In this document: positions 55,115 to 64,000 of the stretch, piece by piece
Layout: each line of letters starts with the position of its first letter
Position numbering within the stretch: position 1 is the stretch's first letter
Translations under genes and position numbers: made by a program
Notes under the pieces: generated by a model
What the model was told of the DNA's origin: nothing
Database searches by the model: none
The model's input: only the letters and a program-made list of their open reading frames with translations
Assembly (NCBI GenBank): GCA_900769555.1
Contig: CAAGHA010000030.1
Location: 1 to 64,000 of the forward strand
DNA from: Bacteroidales bacterium
GTDB taxonomy: Bacteria; Bacteroidota; Bacteroidia; Bacteroidales; Paludibacteraceae
DNA: 64,000 nt
Direction of reading: 5' to 3'

Positions 55115-55447
55115 AAAAAGTAGTTTTTTTAGTGATTTTACAGTATTTATGGCAACTTTGAAAATATAATTAAGGTGATTTGATGAGCAATTTATCCTAG
55201 TTGTTCATTAGGGTAGGGAGTGAGAGTGATGTCTCTATTGTATTTAAGAAATGCTTAATATAATAAGTATAATGAATTCAAGGCTATCTCTCGAGTGAAA
55301 AAGAGAGGTTTTATTTAAATGGATTCAATAGAAGTTGTTTTAATATGAACTAATTGATTTTTTAATTGTTTTGTAGAGAGTGTGAGTTAAAAGATTATGT
55401 ATTTTATAACATATTTATTATTATTAAATTAACTAAACATTTAGAGT
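55115..55447. other. 333-bp gap with possible decayed R1 copy
   Basis: TTAAGGTGATTTGATGAGCA near 55170, TATAATGAATTCAAG near 55268 and TCAATAGAAGTTGTTTTAAT near 55325 follow the order of a reverse-oriented R1 copy but are much diverged. No gene or clear promoter is seen. Confidence 0.35.
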
Positions 55448-56908
55448 ATGAGACCGTTAGATGAAGATTGGCAAGATTCCGGGAGGAATTTTGATGCCGA
55501 AAATGAAGGCGAAGTTAGAGCTAGAAAAAGTTTTAACCCGAACTTCTCGTCAGAGAACAGAGTAGTTCGTTCTGGTTCTGATGGTGTTAAACGCCCAAGA
55601 AGACGTGTAGGTGAGACTACTCGTTTTAATGTTGAAGAGAGTGGTGATTATTCAAATAATAATCATCAGTATCGTTCTAATAATGGCTATAACAATAATA
55701 ATAGACATTTTAGCAACAATAATAACCGAGGAGGTTCTTACGGCGGAAATCGTAATTATGGAAATAATCGATCTAATTATGGTGGAGGTTACAATAACCG
55801 TAATAACAATTATGGCAATAACAACTATAATAATTATGGCGGTGATCGTTTCCAAAATAATGATGAGTTTGGAGGAGGTATGCAAGAGCAAAATCCTCAA
55901 TTTAATTCTCAAAACTATGGCAATTATTCTCACCAAGGTGGAGGAAATCGTCAAGGGGGTGCTTATAACAATAACCGCGGAGGATATAATAATAGGAATC
56001 AAAGATTCAATAACCAAGATGATAATGGTAATTATCGTCAAGGATATAGACCAAACAATAATAGAAATGGATTTGGTCCGAAAGGAGGAAATCGTCGTCC
56101 AAACAACAATAATAAAAATCGTCAAGGATTCAATAAAAATCGCAATATAACAAGACCGATTGAATACCGTTCAATTATAGAAGATCCAAATGAGGAAATT
56201 CGTTTGAATAAGTTCTTGTCAAACGCCGGAATTTGTTCACGTAGAGAGGCGGATGAATTGATTACTGCCGGAGTGGTTTCAGTAAACGGTGTTTCAGTTA
56301 CAGAGTTGGGAACCAAGATTTTGCGTGGAGATAAAGTAATGATTCATGATCAGTTGGTATCTCCAGATAAACGAATTTATTTATTGTTGAATAAACCCAA
56401 AGATTGTGTAACAACAAGCGATGATCCATATGCAAAAACAACGGTTATGGATTTGGTAAAAAATGCTTGTACAGAACGTATCTATCCGGTGGGTCGTTTG
56501 GATAGAAATACTACCGGAGTATTATTGTTGACCAATGATGGTGATTTGGCGGCAAAATTGACTCATCCAAAATATAATAAGAAGAAAATTTATCAAGTTG
56601 TATTGGATAAAGAGTTAGAGCAAGAAGATTTTGACAAAATGCTTAATGGAATAGAGTTGGAGGATGGTGAAATTAAAGCCGATACATTAAGTTATATCGA
56701 GGAGGAAGATAAGAGAAAGGTGGGGATAGAGATTCATTCAGGTCGAAATCGTATTGTTAGAAGATTCTTTGAAGCATTAGGTTATAGAGTGCTTCGTTTG
56801 GATCGTGTTTATTTTGCAGGTCTGACCAAAAAGAATCTTCGTAGAGGACAATGGCGTTTCTTATCAGAAAAAGAAGTTAGTATGCTCCGCATGGGTGCTT
56901 TCGAATAA
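55448..56908 (+). CDS. RsuA/RluB-type pseudouridine synthase with Asn/Gly-rich N-terminus
   Basis: 486 residues. About 1-230 is basic low-complexity sequence dominated by N, G, R, Y and Q (many NNN, RGG-like and YGG units), probably disordered and RNA-binding. Then an S4 domain (about 252-300, RLNKFLSNAGICSRREADELI) and the RsuA-type catalytic domain with the catalytic Asp near 350 (VGRLDRNTTGVLLLTNDGDLA) and GRNRIVRRFFEALGY. The large-subunit (RluB-like) target is more likely but not provable. The start at 55448 is the first ATG. It lies 25 bp upstream of purA. Confidence 0.88.
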   Translation: MRPLDEDWQDSGRNFDAENEGEVRARKSFNPNFSSENRVVRSGSDGVKRPRRRVGETTRFNVEESGDYSNNNHQYRSNNGYNNNNRHFSNNNNRGGSYGGNRNYGNNRSNYGGGYNNRNNNYGNNNYNNYGGDRFQNNDEFGGGMQEQNPQFNSQNYGNYSHQGGGNRQGGAYNNNRGGYNNRNQRFNNQDDNGNYRQGYRPNNNRNGFGPKGGNRRPNNNNKNRQGFNKNRNITRPIEYRSIIEDPNEEIRLNKFLSNAGICSRREADELITAGVVSVNGVSVTELGTKILRGDKVMIHDQLVSPDKRIYLLLNKPKDCVTTSDDPYAKTTVMDLVKNACTERIYPVGRLDRNTTGVLLLTNDGDLAAKLTHPKYNKKKIYQVVLDKELEQEDFDKMLNGIELEDGEIKADTLSYIEEEDKRKVGIEIHSGRNRIVRRFFEALGYRVLRLDRVYFAGLTKKNLRRGQWRFLSEKEVSMLRMGAFE

Positions 56909-56933
56909 TAAAGTTAAATTATATTCATACGAT

Positions 56934-58211
56934 ATGAAAGTAGATGTTTTGTTAGGATTACAATGGGGAGACGAAGGGAAAGGTAAGGTGGTTGATGTCC
57001 TTACTCCCGGCTATGATGTAGTTTCTCGTTTTCAAGGTGGTCCAAATGCCGGTCACACGTTGGAATTTGAAGGACAGAAGTATGTTTTACGTTCTATTCC
57101 GTCTGGAATTTTTCAAGGAGGAAAAATTAATATCATTGGTAATGGTGTTGTATTGGATCCGGCGTTATTCAAGAAAGAGGTGGAAGAGTTGGAAAAATCA
57201 GGACATGATTTAAAAAGTCGTCTTTTTATTTCTAAAAAAGCTCATTTGATTCTGCCTACACATCGTTTGTTGGATGCTGCTTATGAATCTGCAAAGGGTG
57301 ATGCTAAGATTGGTACTACAGGTAAAGGTATTGGTCCGACATATACAGATAAGATTAGTCGCAATGGTTTACGTGTTGGTGACTTACTCTGCAATTTTGA
57401 GGAAAAATATAATAAGGCGATAGCGCGTCATAAAGACATACTAAGTCATTATGATTTTTCATATGATTTGTCACCTATCGAAAAGGAGTGGTTTGAAGGA
57501 GTAGAGAAGTTGAAACAATATACATTTATCGATAGTGAACATGTTTTAAACGGGTTGATGGCTGAAGGTAAAAGTGTATTAGCAGAAGGTGCACAAGGTA
57601 CAATGTTGGATGTTGATTTTGGATCGTATCCGTTTGTTACATCCTCTAATACCATCTGTGCCGGAGCTTGTACCGGATTAGGTATATCGCCTCGTCAAAT
57701 TGGTGAGGTATATGGTATCTTTAAGGCTTATTGTACACGTGTTGGTGCTGGTCCGTTCCCTACTGAATTGTTCGATCAAACAGGTAAGTTGATGTGTCAA
57801 TTGGGACATGAATATGGTTCTGTTACCGGTAGAGAGCGTCGTTGTGGTTGGATTGACCTTGTTGCTTTAAAATATGCAGTAATGATTAATGGTGTTTCAA
57901 AATTAATCATGATGAAGAGTGATGTTTTGGATGATTTTGATACCATTAAAGCTTGTGTGGCATATAAAATTAATGGAGAGGAGACTGATGAGTTCCCATT
58001 TGATTTGACAGAGGGTGAGATTGAACCTGTTTATGTAGAGATGAATGGTTGGAAAACAAATATGACTCAAATGAAGAGTGAGAATGAATTTCCTGAAGAG
58101 TTTAATGCTTATTTGGATTTCTTGGAGGATTATTTGGAAATTCCTATCAAAATCGTATCGGTAGGTCCGGATCGCGAGCAGACAATTGTCAGATATAAGG
58201 ATTTTGAATAA
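56934..58211 (+). CDS. purA: Adenylosuccinate synthase
   Basis: 425 residues from ATG 56934, giving MKVDVLLGLQWGDEGKGKVV with the GTP-loop GDEGKGK at 12-18; a 13-codon extension to 56895 overlaps the upstream gene. It joins IMP and aspartate using GTP. Seen: FQGGPNAGHTLEFEG, GTTGKGIGPTYTDK, EGAQGTMLDVDFGSYPFVTSSN, and RERRCGWIDLVAL. Full length. Confidence 0.96.
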   Translation: MKVDVLLGLQWGDEGKGKVVDVLTPGYDVVSRFQGGPNAGHTLEFEGQKYVLRSIPSGIFQGGKINIIGNGVVLDPALFKKEVEELEKSGHDLKSRLFISKKAHLILPTHRLLDAAYESAKGDAKIGTTGKGIGPTYTDKISRNGLRVGDLLCNFEEKYNKAIARHKDILSHYDFSYDLSPIEKEWFEGVEKLKQYTFIDSEHVLNGLMAEGKSVLAEGAQGTMLDVDFGSYPFVTSSNTICAGACTGLGISPRQIGEVYGIFKAYCTRVGAGPFPTELFDQTGKLMCQLGHEYGSVTGRERRCGWIDLVALKYAVMINGVSKLIMMKSDVLDDFDTIKACVAYKINGEETDEFPFDLTEGEIEPVYVEMNGWKTNMTQMKSENEFPEEFNAYLDFLEDYLEIPIKIVSVGPDREQTIVRYKDFE

Positions 58212-58214
58212 ATC

Positions 58215-58289
58215 TTAAGGTTGATTCTTTAAATTAGATTGATATAATTTCAAGAAATTTAAAACGATGATTTTATAGAATTTACCTTA
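58215..58289. repeat. R1 repeat, copy J (minimal)
   Basis: TTAAGGTTGATTCTTTAAAT and TTTTATAGAATTTACCTTAT enclose only about 35 bp. It begins right after the purA stop and precedes its terminator. Confidence 0.65.
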
Positions 58290-58300
58290 TATGATTCTAT

Positions 58301-58346
58301 AAAGAGTGAACTTTATTTTTGAGTATATGGTTCACTCTTTCTTTTA
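58301..58346 (+). terminator. Terminator of purA
   Basis: AAAGAGTGAAC (58301-58311) pairs with GTTCACTCTTT (58330-58340), followed by CTTTT. Confidence 0.85.
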
Positions 58347-58483
58347 TGATGCCCTTATTTCTATGTGGTTAAGTTAAAACTAGTTTTAATTTAACCATTT
58401 GCTTTAACGTAAAGGATTTCAAATATAATCAATCTAAGCAAAATGAATTTAGAATTATTATTACCTAATTAAAAAAATGCCTA

Positions 58484-58674
58484 TAGGTAAGTTCTATCAA
58501 TTAGGTCGAGATGATTTTGAAGAGTATTTTGTTTAGTTTGATTTTATTCATAAAAGAGCGATGTGGGCATCGTAACTGAATGAATAGGAGTAAAATAAAT
58601 AAAATGAATTCAAAACATTCGAAATAAAATAATTAAGTACAAAACAAAAATCGTATTTTATAGAAGTTGCCTAT
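58484..58674 (-). repeat. R1 repeat, copy F
   Basis: Full-length reverse-oriented copy: TAGGTAAGTTCTATCAATTA at the low-coordinate end and TTTATAGAAGTTGCCTA at the other. A perfect central hairpin CGATG-TGGG-CATCG lies at 58559-58572. It ends 13 bp before the nuclease ATG. Confidence 0.88.
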
Positions 58675-58687
58675 AATAAATTTAAAA

Positions 58688-59275
58688 ATGAATAAGAGAG
58701 CCATTTATATTATACTATATGTTTCAGTTTCATTTCTACTATCAAGTTGTGATGGATATGCGCAACGGGCTGTTGACACCACTAAAGTGATTCTTCAGAA
58801 ATGCACCTCTTTAATGAAGGAAGAGGAGGTTAGAGAGATTGTAGAGATGAAAGTAATAAAAATTGTTGATGGCGATACATTTGATGGATTAACCAAAGAA
58901 AACAAACAAGTGAGGATTCGTTTAGCAGCATTTGATGCTCCTGAAAAAGGTCAACCCTACGGAAAAAATGCTCAGAAAAAGTTGTCAGAGTTGATTTTTG
59001 GAAAGAATGTAATTGTTGTTATGAGTGGAAAACAACACTATTCGAGGATGATTGCAACAGTCTATATTCAAGATAGTTTGAATGTAGTGGAAGAGATGCT
59101 AAAGTCCGGTATGGGCTGGCATTTTAGTCGGTTTGATGATTCAGAATGTTACCAGCAACTAGAGGATGAAGCAAGAGCAGCGCAAGTAGGATTGTGGCAT
59201 AAAGATGCGCATACTCCTATCGCACCTTGGGACTGGAGAAAAATGAGTAAAGAAGAGAGAGAGTTGTATAGGTAA
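58688..59275 (+). CDS. Thermonuclease-like lipoprotein
   Basis: 195-residue staphylococcal-nuclease-fold enzyme. The N-terminal lipobox LLSSC puts the modified cysteine at 21, so the protein is predicted to be membrane-anchored outside the cytoplasm. Catalytic pattern: VDGDTF (Asp), RIRLAAFDAPEKGQPYG (Arg, Asp, Glu) and YSRMIATVYI (Arg), so Ca2+-dependent cleavage of DNA/RNA is expected. I chose ATG 58688; an upstream TTG frame runs into R1 copy F. Its promoter, if separate, must lie in or beside that repeat. Confidence 0.88.
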   Translation: MNKRAIYIILYVSVSFLLSSCDGYAQRAVDTTKVILQKCTSLMKEEEVREIVEMKVIKIVDGDTFDGLTKENKQVRIRLAAFDAPEKGQPYGKNAQKKLSELIFGKNVIVVMSGKQHYSRMIATVYIQDSLNVVEEMLKSGMGWHFSRFDDSECYQQLEDEARAAQVGLWHKDAHTPIAPWDWRKMSKEERELYR

Positions 59276-59652
59276 TAGAAATATCTGTTTTGTAGTTGTA
59301 TTACTATATAATAGTTTCTAATTAAAGGTGGATTTTTTAACAAATTAGATTTTTTTTTTATAAAAAAAAACGATTAAATTTGCTTAATTGATTGGGTGAT
59401 TTTAATAAGCTATTAAAGTAGATTTTTTTAATTTTATATCGTCTTATTTTAGGTTGTTCTATTGCATAACTGACATATGAAGATGATTATGCTGATTTAT
59501 CAAAAAAGATAAGAGATAGGAACAGATAAAAAAAGGTAGAAACTATATTTTAGAATCAAAATAAATTTAAAATAATTTCTAAATTTTAGCTTTTCGAATT
59601 TGCATATTTTATGTTGATTTATAGATTTTAAGTTTAAGAGTAAATTCTTTCT
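59276..59652. other. 377-bp AT-rich gap with degenerate R2-like segment
   Basis: About 59415-59590 loosely follows R2: GTAGATTTTTTTAATTTTAT at one side, TTATCAAAAAAG in the middle, and AAATAAATTTAAAATAATTT at the other. Divergence is high. No convincing promoter for the following regulator was found. Confidence 0.35.
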
Positions 59653-62600
59653 ATGGTATTGTTTAAAAGATTTTTAATATTACAATTCCTTCTGATATCG
59701 CATCAATTATTCTCTATTGCGAGAGTTGATGTGTCCACTTTTCGTAATTATTCATCTGATGCAGGTTTAAGTTGTAATTATGTACATTCTTTTACACAAG
59801 ATTCAAAAGGCTTTTTATGGATAGCAACCGAATTAGGAGTAAATAGGTTTGATGGCGTTAATTTTAAGCATTATACGTTGGATAAATATCCAACCATGTT
59901 TCGTAACGATATTTTACACATGTCCATTTTGCCGGATGGGAGAGTTGTATTGGGCGGTAATAATGGTTTAGTCTTAGCTTATAATCCTGAAATAGACGAA
60001 TTTGAAGATCTAAAACCAGACGAATTTGAACATTCGTACTACAAAGGAATTACAGGATTTCATAAAACCAATGAAGATTCTTTGATTATATCAACGTCCG
60101 GAGGAATCTATTTTTGGAATTCTAATCTTAATCGTTTTGATGGTAATTCTGCTATATCAGATTCTTTAGAAAATAAGTTTGCATCGTCTGTTTATGAAGA
60201 CCATTTTGGACGATTTTGGATTGGAGGAAATGCAGAATTGTTTTTAATAGATTCCATTGGTCGGCAATGTCAATTGAAATATGATTTACAACAAATTGAT
60301 AACGTAATAAATGGTTTTATTGAGATAAATTCGGCATCATTTTTAGCTATCTCGCCAGAAGGTTGTTTTTGGGAAATAGTTTTAGATGATAAAGGAGATA
60401 TTAAAACGTGTAAAAAAGAGGTAATGCCTTTTAAACAGGTATCTTCATGGTTGAAGGAATCTGATGGACAATATTGGTTTGGAACATCAAGTTATGGATT
60501 CTGGCGTTGTACTTATCTAAATGGTAAATATGAATACGATAAGATGGTAATTCCTAATAGAGATACAGATTGTTTGCGAAAAATTCATGCATTATTTAAG
60601 GATGAGTATGGCAACATCTGGATTGGAACACAAAATTCTGGAATTTGGAGGTTTGGTAATTCGTATGGACCAGGTTCATTACATTCGTTAGAATTAGGAT
60701 TTCCTGAAGTGGATGTAACTTCTTTTGTTCAGTTGGATCAAGATTCAATGGTAGCAGTTTCGTCTGATGGACATGGTATATTTGTGGTTGATTCAATGTT
60801 TCAGTTGAAAAAAAGATTTCAAGTAACGGAAGGTTTGACCAGTAATAATGTTCTATCGATGAACAAAAGTTCAGATGGTCGTTTGTGGGTTGTTTTTTGG
60901 GGCGGAAAAACTTGTTTGTTAGATCCAATTACGGGAAAAATATCAGAAGAAAATTATGAAGGGATAGAAGATCCGATCTACAATACAAAAGCAATCAAAG
61001 AGTTTTCAAATGGGGATGTATGGGTTGGAACATCCGGAGATGGAGTTTATACAAGAGATTTAAACAAACGATGGAAACGTTTAGACCTAATTGACGATTC
61101 ACTTTTTAAAACTAAAGATTTGTGGATAGAAGATTTTGGAGAATCCAAGCAAGGTATCCGATGGGTCATCACATCTAGAACAGTGTGGAGGGTTGAAAAA
61201 AACAAAATTACGCCTGTTTATCCCGATGTAGAAAAATATCAAACGCAGAAATTGTTTTTGATGTACCAAGCAGAGTGTGATGATGAAGGAAATCTCTATG
61301 TAGTTACAACGCAAGGAATCATTTGTTTTCAGGCTGATGGTAAATCTTATAAATGGTTAGATTTTCTTCCGGAGGGTTCCTATGTTTCTATTTTGCGAGA
61401 TTCTTATGGTGCGTTTTGGGTGAGTGGCTCAAATGGAATTATCTCTTTTGACCCTAAATTAAGAAGTTATAAAAATGTTATTCTTTCAGATAGAGAGGGT
61501 CGCAATAACTATTATACTTGTCGCTCTTCATTTATGGATAAGTCGGGGTTGATTAGTTTTGGTAGTTCAGATGGATTTATTGTTTTTGACCCTGCCTTGG
61601 TTCAAGATATTCATCATATTACTAATCTAACATTGTCTGATTTGTATATTCATGGTAAAAAGATTAAACCATATACCAAAATACTTCCTAAGCCGCTATC
61701 AATGGTGAATGAATTGGTATTAGAGCATGATCAGACCAATGTGATTCTTGAGTTGGATATGGTGGATTTTATCGGACTTAATAGTGTTCAGATTTTGTAT
61801 AGATTAAATGGGGTTGATAAGGAGTGGGTAGATTTAGGTATAAAAAGACAGATTGTTTTTTCTCATATTCCAACAGGAAAATTTGATTTGGAGGTAGTTG
61901 TCAAAACAACCGGTGTAATTTGTGAAGAACATCAAATTTTATTACCAATAAAGGTGTTACCACCATGGTGGGAGTCCATTTGGTTTCAATTTTTGGTTGT
62001 TGTAGTTCTATTGTTGTTATGTTGGTGGGGGATTCATTTTTACTTGAAAAGTGTTGCTAAACAACGTGAATTATTGCAAGAAAAAGTTCGTCAGCGCACT
62101 CGCGAAATTGCAGAAGTGAATAATAAATTGGAAAATGAGCAGAAGTTATTAGTTCAAAAGAATATTGACTTTCAATATGCTCTTGAAGAGAAAAATATGT
62201 TGATATCGTTAATAACCCATGACTTGAAAAATCCTATGTTTGCCATTGTAAGTGCGCTTGGAACAATCTTAAATAGAAATGGTTCTTTAGAAGAGAGTAG
62301 AACAACATTGAAAGATATTCATTCTTCTGCGTTCAATTTGCAGTCTCATATGGTGAAAATTTTGGAGTGGGTTAATGGTAGAAGTTCTAATGTTGAATCT
62401 TTGTTGCAAGATGTGGATTTGACGGTTGTTGTGAAAGATGTGTTAGCATTATATAGAACAGTAATTGAAAGAAAAAATATTACTGTCAATTTCTACGCTA
62501 ATGTCACAAATTTTGCTATTGTTGACATTAGAATGGTAGAAGCTATTGTTCGTAATTTACTTTCTAATGCATTGAAATTTAGTCCTGAAAATGGAAACAT

Positions 62601-63672
62601 TGATATAAAACTTTGGCAAGACAATGACTTGATAAAGTTTTCTATTAAAGATAGTGGAGTTGGAATGAGTGCAGAAACCATTAATAACTTGTTGAATGGT
62701 AATAACTATAAAACAACGTTAGGTACAAATAATGAGAAAGGTACCGGATTAGGATTTCAAATTGTAACTGCTTTTGTTGCTAAATGTAATGGTAAGATAA
62801 GAATTTTGAGTGAGTATAACGAAGGTACATTGATTGAGGTTTCCTTTAATAGTTCACAGAATGAAATTGTAGAAGAACATCCGGTTACGCAAGAAGAGAA
62901 AGAGATTAACGGCTTCCTTGATAAAGAAATTTATTTTGGAAATGTTGTTTTATTGGTTGATGATGATCCTTTGATATTAAATTCTTTGAAAGAGTTGTTA
63001 TCCCCTTATGTTCAAGTCATGGAAGCTCACAATGGTTGCGAAGCATTAGAGTTAGCATTGAAAAATATTCCGGATGTGATTTTGTCGGATGTTGAAATGC
63101 CAATAATGGATGGAATCCAATTTTTGAAGAAGGTTCGGAATGTGCCAATTTTACAATCAATTCCATTCATCTTTTTATCAGCAAAAACTGAAGATAAAGA
63201 GCGATTGTTAGGACTTTCTTCCGGAGCATTGGATTATCTTTTAAAGCCGTTTAAGGAAGAAGAACTGATGTTGAAATTATTTAATATCTTAGATTTTAAA
63301 AGGAAACAACAGCAATTATCCTTATTAAACTCCATAAAAGAAGAGGTTGTTCAAGATGAGTTAGATCCGGTTATAAAAAAACTTATGACCTATATTTCTG
63401 AAAATTTTTCAAATTCAGAATTATCTATAGATGATATGGCCTCGGCAATGTCAATGAGTAAATCCACTTTAATACGTAGGTTAAAGTCTCTTATGGATAA
63501 GACGCCTAAAGAGATCCTTATAGAATTTAGGTTGTATAAGTCGAAAGAACAACTTAAAAATAAAAAACTTTCGATTGCAGAGGTTGCGTTAAGTGTTGGA
63601 TTTAACGATCCGCTCTATTTTAGTAAACGTTTTAAATCTTTTTTTGGATATTCACCTTCAGAATATAGATAA
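59653..63672 (+). CDS. Hybrid two-component system regulator (HTCS)
   Basis: 1339 residues combining a sensor kinase and a DNA-binding regulator. Order: signal peptide (1-22), two-component beta-propeller repeats (about 30-690; repeated FxWIGT, LWVVF, IWIGT units), Y_Y_Y domain (about 690-770), one membrane helix (about 778-800), dimerisation helix with phospho-His near 856 (ITHDLKNP), ATPase domain (N box near 965, DSGVGMS near 1000, GTGLGFQIV near 1030), receiver domain (about 1095-1210, phospho-Asp near 1145 in LSDVEMPIMDG), and AraC-type HTH (about 1240-1339, ending GYSPSEYR). Such proteins sense periplasmic glycan pieces and activate nearby polysaccharide loci; no such locus is within the window. 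Confidence 0.95.
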   Translation: MVLFKRFLILQFLLISHQLFSIARVDVSTFRNYSSDAGLSCNYVHSFTQDSKGFLWIATELGVNRFDGVNFKHYTLDKYPTMFRNDILHMSILPDGRVVLGGNNGLVLAYNPEIDEFEDLKPDEFEHSYYKGITGFHKTNEDSLIISTSGGIYFWNSNLNRFDGNSAISDSLENKFASSVYEDHFGRFWIGGNAELFLIDSIGRQCQLKYDLQQIDNVINGFIEINSASFLAISPEGCFWEIVLDDKGDIKTCKKEVMPFKQVSSWLKESDGQYWFGTSSYGFWRCTYLNGKYEYDKMVIPNRDTDCLRKIHALFKDEYGNIWIGTQNSGIWRFGNSYGPGSLHSLELGFPEVDVTSFVQLDQDSMVAVSSDGHGIFVVDSMFQLKKRFQVTEGLTSNNVLSMNKSSDGRLWVVFWGGKTCLLDPITGKISEENYEGIEDPIYNTKAIKEFSNGDVWVGTSGDGVYTRDLNKRWKRLDLIDDSLFKTKDLWIEDFGESKQGIRWVITSRTVWRVEKNKITPVYPDVEKYQTQKLFLMYQAECDDEGNLYVVTTQGIICFQADGKSYKWLDFLPEGSYVSILRDSYGAFWVSGSNGIISFDPKLRSYKNVILSDREGRNNYYTCRSSFMDKSGLISFGSSDGFIVFDPALVQDIHHITNLTLSDLYIHGKKIKPYTKILPKPLSMVNELVLEHDQTNVILELDMVDFIGLNSVQILYRLNGVDKEWVDLGIKRQIVFSHIPTGKFDLEVVVKTTGVICEEHQILLPIKVLPPWWESIWFQFLVVVVLLLLCWWGIHFYLKSVAKQRELLQEKVRQRTREIAEVNNKLENEQKLLVQKNIDFQYALEEKNMLISLITHDLKNPMFAIVSALGTILNRNGSLEESRTTLKDIHSSAFNLQSHMVKILEWVNGRSSNVESLLQDVDLTVVVKDVLALYRTVIERKNITVNFYANVTNFAIVDIRMVEAIVRNLLSNALKFSPENGNIDIKLWQDNDLIKFSIKDSGVGMSAETINNLLNGNNYKTTLGTNNEKGTGLGFQIVTAFVAKCNGKIRILSEYNEGTLIEVSFNSSQNEIVEEHPVTQEEKEINGFLDKEIYFGNVVLLVDDDPLILNSLKELLSPYVQVMEAHNGCEALELALKNIPDVILSDVEMPIMDGIQFLKKVRNVPILQSIPFIFLSAKTEDKERLLGLSSGALDYLLKPFKEEELMLKLFNILDFKRKQQQLSLLNSIKEEVVQDELDPVIKKLMTYISENFSNSELSIDDMASAMSMSKSTLIRRLKSLMDKTPKEILIEFRLYKSKEQLKNKKLSIAEVALSVGFNDPLYFSKRFKSFFGYSPSEYR

Positions 63673-63730
63673 GTTACTTAATAATTGATACAAGTATTTT
63701 TGACAGATTGTTTTAAATAGTTGATGTTGA

Positions 63731-63760
63731 TTGTTTTTTCCTTTTAATGTTGTATCTTTC
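63731..63760 (+). promoter_or_regulatory. Promoter of second HTCS gene
   Basis: -33 TTG (63731-63733), a 19-bp spacer and -7 TATCTTTC (63753-63760; last base off consensus). The predicted transcription start lies after the ATG at 63763, favouring the ATG at 63781. Confidence 0.45.
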
Positions 63761-63780
63761 GGATGAAAAGAATTTATGTT

Positions 63781-64000
63781 ATGCTGAGGAAAATTTGTAT
63801 ATATTTATCGGTGCTTCTTATGTTCGATTGTATGTATTTTGAAATGCATGCAGAGAAGTCTGTTCGTTTTGAGCAATTGTCCATTAAAGAAGGACTTTCT
63901 GCAAATTATGTACATACTTTGGCACAAGATTCTCTTGGTTTTGTTTGGATTGGTACCAATTTTGGATTAAATAGATACGATGGAAAAATATGTAAGACTT
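63781..64000 (+). CDS. Second HTCS-like regulator, 5' part only
   Basis: 73 residues before the window ends. A signal peptide (about 1-24, ending MHA) is followed by FEQLSIKEGLSANYVHTLAQDSLGFVWIGTNFGLNRYDG, the first beta-propeller repeat, close to the start of the preceding HTCS. The rest is outside the window, so kinase and regulator domains are inferred. An in-frame ATG at 63763 would add MKRIYV. Confidence 0.8.
   Translation, partial: MLRKICIYLSVLLMFDCMYFEMHAEKSVRFEQLSIKEGLSANYVHTLAQDSLGFVWIGTNFGLNRYDGKICKT

Noticed and set aside
55611..56150. Ile/Val/Met-rich frames on both strands over the Asn-rich region
   Set aside because: Artefacts of AAT/GGA-rich repeats; the sense frame continues into S4 and catalytic domains.

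Overview
The window is a chromosomal segment of a Bacteroidota bacterium, most likely order Bacteroidales. The evidence is AT-rich DNA, the phylum-specific -33/-7 promoter type (TTTG, about 19 bp, TAnnTTTG), two type IX secretion (T9SS) C-terminal sorting domains, hybrid two-component systems, a type B ribosomal protein L31, the Bacteroidales atpDC-x-BEFHAG operon, and a sodium-pumping oxaloacetate decarboxylase. The genus cannot be fixed from the sequence alone. No rRNA, tRNA, CRISPR array or prophage was seen.

Layout. 1-1370: a near-complete IS256-like insertion sequence with a zinc-finger transposase whose first codons are out of frame. 1.5-4.6 kb (-): Dabb protein, DsbD-type reductase, nitroreductase. 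4.8-5.9 kb (-): CDF metal exporter plus Fur-family regulator under a perfect inverted-repeat operator. 6.6-9.6 kb (-): secreted lamin-tail/CotH protein. 9.8-13.2 kb (-): oadGAB. 13.3-16.8 kb (-): era, der, DUF4010 membrane protein. 17.2-24.3 kb (-): complete F-type ATP synthase operon. 24.7-25.7 kb (-): PepSY-like protein and a second Fur regulator. 26.4-28.8 kb (+): pheT. 29.1-33.8 kb (-): Tex, a DUF6515-like surface protein, a universal-stress-like protein. 34.1-36.3 kb (+): nucleoside phosphorylase and tilS. 36.5-38.0 kb (-): guaB. 38.2-44.7 kb (+): a 2170-residue T9SS adhesin-like protein, then an RluA-type synthase. 46.7-50.1 kb (-): ECF sigma factor, fmt, nadK, rpmE2. 50.7-58.2 kb: cyclophilin, an orphan gene, DUF456, DUF349, an Asn-rich pseudouridine synthase and purA. 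58.7-64 kb (+): nuclease lipoprotein and two tandem hybrid two-component regulators, the second cut by the window edge.

Most of the content is housekeeping: translation and tRNA modification (pheT, tilS, fmt, der, era, rpmE2, two pseudouridine synthases), purine metabolism (guaB, purA), NAD kinase and ion-coupled energetics. The oxaloacetate decarboxylase should export Na+, while the ATP synthase c subunit lacks the usual Na+ ligands and is probably H+-driven.

The most unusual signal lies between the genes. A dispersed ~195-bp repeat, called R1 here, occurs about ten times in intergenic or 3'-untranslated positions. It has ~20-25 bp terminal inverted repeats (TTAAGGTAACTTCTATAAAT...), a central 5-bp hairpin with compensatory changes, and internally deleted derivatives. 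It resembles a MITE or a structured intergenic element and has no encoded transposase here. A second, ~206-bp inverted-repeat element (R2) sits at 51556-51761, with degenerate relatives elsewhere. Other points of interest are the 7-5-7 operator in front of the CDF-Fur operon, which resembles the nickel-regulator Nur box, and an A7G slippery run at the transposase start.
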